Source: a bacterium (lineage in GTDB: Bacteria > Planctomycetota > UBA1135 > GCA-002686595). From it: a stretch of DNA of 33,837 bases. Below the pieces are notes generated by a model that made no database searches, was not told the origin of the DNA, and worked only from the letters and a program-made list of their open reading frames with translations. The number at the start of each line of letters is the position of its first letter. Within the stretch, counting starts at the first letter, position 1. The translations under genes and the position numbers were made by a program. This document shows, in pieces, positions 32,319-33,837 of this stretch. The stretch lies in NCBI GenBank assembly GCA_024226735.1, contig JAAELL010000074.1, forward strand, positions 1-33,837, given 5' to 3'.

Positions 32319-33131
32319 TCAGCTACCCAGGTAGGAGAGAGTGTCGACGACTTCCACGCCCGGCACTCCCTTCAGGAGCTCGACAAGCAACTTACGGTGA
32401 TTCGCCCCGAAGATCACCACGATGCGATCGCCGGGCTCCGCAAGCCGCAAGACGTTGCCGGCGATGTGGATGTTTCGTTTGTACCACCGCGCGAGAGTCG
32501 AGGCACCCATGGGTTCCTCTTTGCTGCCAATGCGCACCATCGACAGAAACACATCATGCAGAGCCTGTTCGGTGTCCGGCGAGTTGAACGAACGATAGAT
32601 CTCGGTAATCGAGTTCTCGCGCATGAAACGCTCGGTCCAGGCCGAGGCGGCTTTCTGGTACGCCGCCATGAGTTTCGTCGCGATGGCGCCCTGCCCGTTC
32701 TGAGACGCCCAGAGCAGGATCTCCTGGTGATCGATCCAGAGTTCGTGGTCGATTCCATGCACTTCGGAGTGACCGGCTAAGCGGGCTAAACGGAACCCGA
32801 CTTGCTGGCGCTCGTCGGCCGTAGCCGGTAGCTCACCGGCGACGAAGGATCCATACGAGGCCAACACCTCCGCGTCGGATAGGGCCTCGAGGGCGACTTT
32901 GGTTGGCTTGAACTTCCCCAGCCGCTCGACAAGCTCATCGAGCTCCTCCTGTCGCCGATCGGCCATCAAGTCAGCTACCGTTGGATTCAGCGGGTCGGGG
33001 TCGGCCCCCATGTGAAAGGTCCCGAGGACAAGGACCTGGATGGCCGTCTCGCCCGAAGGTTCCTCGGTGCTCTGGGCGAGCAGCGAGCCCAACCCAGCGA
33101 TCAGAGCAAGGACGACGGATTTGGGGTGCAT
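32319..33131 (-). CDS. DUF5694-like secreted protein (TraB/erythromycin-esterase-like)
   Basis: 270 residues with signal peptide MHPKSVVLALIAGLGSLLAQ. Then V-L-V-L-G-T-F-H-M-G, R-R-Q-E-E-L-D-E-L-V-E-R-L and FKPTKVALEAL, and late I-V-V-I-F-G-A-N-H-R-K-L-L. The spaced G-T-F-H, E and G-x-N-H residues match the DUF5694 family, which is distantly like TraB/PrgY and erythromycin-esterase folds that use such His/Glu residues. The actual reaction is unknown. It is the first gene of the leftward DUF5694-tetR-CPBP unit. Confidence 0.8.
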   Translation of the reverse strand: MHPKSVVLALIAGLGSLLAQSTEEPSGETAIQVLVLGTFHMGADPDPLNPTVADLMADRRQEELDELVERLGKFKPTKVALEALSDAEVLASYGSFVAGELPATADERQQVGFRLARLAGHSEVHGIDHELWIDHQEILLWASQNGQGAIATKLMAAYQKAASAWTERFMRENSITEIYRSFNSPDTEQALHDVFLSMVRIGSKEEPMGASTLARWYKRNIHIAGNVLRLAEPGDRIVVIFGANHRKLLVELLKGVPGVEVVDTLSYLGS

Positions 33132-33150
33132 GGCGATCTTGAATAAAAAG

Positions 33151-33170
33151 TGAACATGAAGATAGGTTCA
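33151..33170. promoter_or_regulatory. Candidate TetR operator
   Basis: tgaacatgaagataggttca: arms tgaac and gttca in a 20-bp inverted repeat, 19 bp upstream of the start codon of the first gene of the TetR-containing unit, in an unusually A/T-rich stretch (gaataaaaagtgaac). Confidence 0.45.
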
Positions 33171-33356
33171 GGAGTATGCGGCACGCACCGGTCGCCCGCA
33201 AGCCCGTGTGGTGCGCAAACTCAGCCGATGCCCAACTCGTGCTCGACCGCGAGCTTGCGACGACCGAAGGGGCGGTTTCTCGGCCGAACTCGGGGCTGGG
33301 CCAGAACGGCGGCACACGTCCCCCACCGAATCGAGACGACGAGCTACGCCGATGGG
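33171..33356. other. Region between the TetR-unit promoter and IS remnants
   Basis: No supported gene. Short open frames exist on both strands but their translations are arginine- and proline-rich shadows. It may include the 3' end of the insertion sequence whose integrase tail begins at 33357. Confidence 0.35.
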
Positions 33357-33510
33357 TCAGGCAGCCCGGCGGTAGAACTTGAGCAGCCCGCCGATGCGCT
33401 CCGTGCACGCGATCGGCCCATCACGGACTGGCAGCGCGCCGTCGAGCAGCTCGTTGCCGACCCCTTGGTGATTCCGCTCCCGGTTGTAGTGGGCGTTGGT
33501 GCGTGAATCG
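33357..33510 (-). mobile_element. Integrase-core transposase, C-terminal fragment
   Basis: The last ~45 residues read N-A-H-Y-N-R-E-R-N-H-Q-G-V-G-N-E-L-L, then ERIGGLLKFYRRAA and TGA. H-Y-N-x-E-R-x-H-Q-G-[LV]-x is the end of the DDE catalytic core of rve-type transposases (IS3/IS481-like), including the region just after the catalytic Glu. Upstream of about 33510 the frame loses this pattern, so most of the enzyme is missing. Confidence 0.75.
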
Positions 33511-33600
33511 AGGCCCGCGACCAGCTCAGGAGCCAGCCAGGGTCGCCCTTGAGTCCCGGCCGGCGCTGCCGGGCACACTGCGAGGACGAAATCGCGAGTC

Positions 33601-33837
33601 CATCCGACCTACAAGACGAAGTACCGTGTCGCGAACTGGCCCGAGTACGAGCGGGGACTGGTCCAGCGCGGCGACATCACCATCTGGCTCACGCCCGAGG
33701 CCGTCGCCGCGTGGAGGGCGACGCGGAACGGCAAGCGCGGCGGGCAACGTCGGTACTCGGACTTGGCGATCGAGACTGCGTTGACGCTTCGTCTGGTCTT
33801 CCATCTGCCGCTGAGACAGACCGAGGGCTTCTTGGGC
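33601..33837 (+). mobile_element. IS5-family-like transposase, N-terminal part, runs off the window
   Basis: The frame reads HPTYKTKYRVANWPEYERGL-V-Q-R-G-D-I-T-I-W-L, RNGKRGGQRRYSDLAIETAL and TLRLVFHLPLRQTEGFLG, continuing past the window edge. This is the N-terminal domain of IS5-group DDE transposases (pattern K-Y-x-V-x-N-W-x-x-Y-x-x-x-L-x-x-R-G ... R-R-Y-S-D-x-A-I). The frame is open from a TGA at 33550-33552, but no ATG, GTG or TTG precedes the match, so in this form the start is missing. Confidence 0.8.

Noticed and set aside
33176-33382. A 68-codon plus-strand frame starting near the TetR-unit promoter
   Set aside because: No ribosome site and no family pattern; its end overlaps the integrase fragment on the other strand.
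1-33837. CRISPR arrays, tRNA or rRNA genes
   Set aside because: No regularly spaced direct repeats, no T-loop/acceptor patterns and no rRNA-like stretches were seen by eye; a tool-based scan was not possible.

Overview
The window is high-GC bacterial DNA. The best fit is a planctomycete or a close relative. The reasons are a divergently paired ECF sigma factor and a large Ser/Thr kinase with a propeller/TPR sensor half, many secreted proteins of unknown function, a calcium-loop motif of the type D-x-N-x-N-G-I-P-D, and carboxypeptidase-regulatory-like proteins. Taxonomy is inference; no rRNA, tRNA or universal marker gene was seen.

Layout. 1-780: two unrelated gene stumps joined tail to tail. 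784-2952: secreted purple-acid-phosphatase-like enzyme. 3120-3524: a truncated MBL-fold hydrolase and an orphan, broken C-terminal domain. 3626-8017: kinase and sigma factor, divergent. 8135-14876: secreted proteins and their wrecks (PD40, YadA-like head, FG-GAP), ending with an IgGFc-binding-like protein. 15003-18798: a membrane-anchored regulatory-like protein and a secreted esterase. 18803-19715: decayed remains of a secreted protein and of an ECF sigma factor. 19976-22716: methyltransferase-like protein, two small exported proteins and a PolX-like helix-hairpin-helix protein. 22848-26930: another secreted protein, a TPR protein and a second IgGFc-binding-like paralogue in inverted orientation. 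27267-29238: a small hypothetical gene and a 5'-truncated regulatory-like protein. 29280-30884: two copies of an IS91-type transposase fragment (identical over 82 bp) bracketing a lower-GC two-gene cassette. 30903-33131: an apparent DUF5694-TetR-CPBP operon. 33357-33837: remnants of two more insertion sequences.

The unifying theme is one C-terminal module of about 135-145 residues. It typically opens with a Tyr-Cys motif, carries F-G-Y-F-L and P-G-S-Q-G-x-L-C-L, and ends in W-x-F-Q-x-W-[FY]-R-D ... S-N-F-[TS] ... V-x-V-x-F. It sits at the end of six intact secreted proteins whose N-terminal parts are unrelated (phosphatase, propeller, IgGFc-like, others). At least four detached, frameshifted or internally deleted copies also lie between genes. 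This suggests a common export or surface-attachment tag that has been shuffled among cargo proteins, with a good deal of gene decay. The function of the tag is not known to me.
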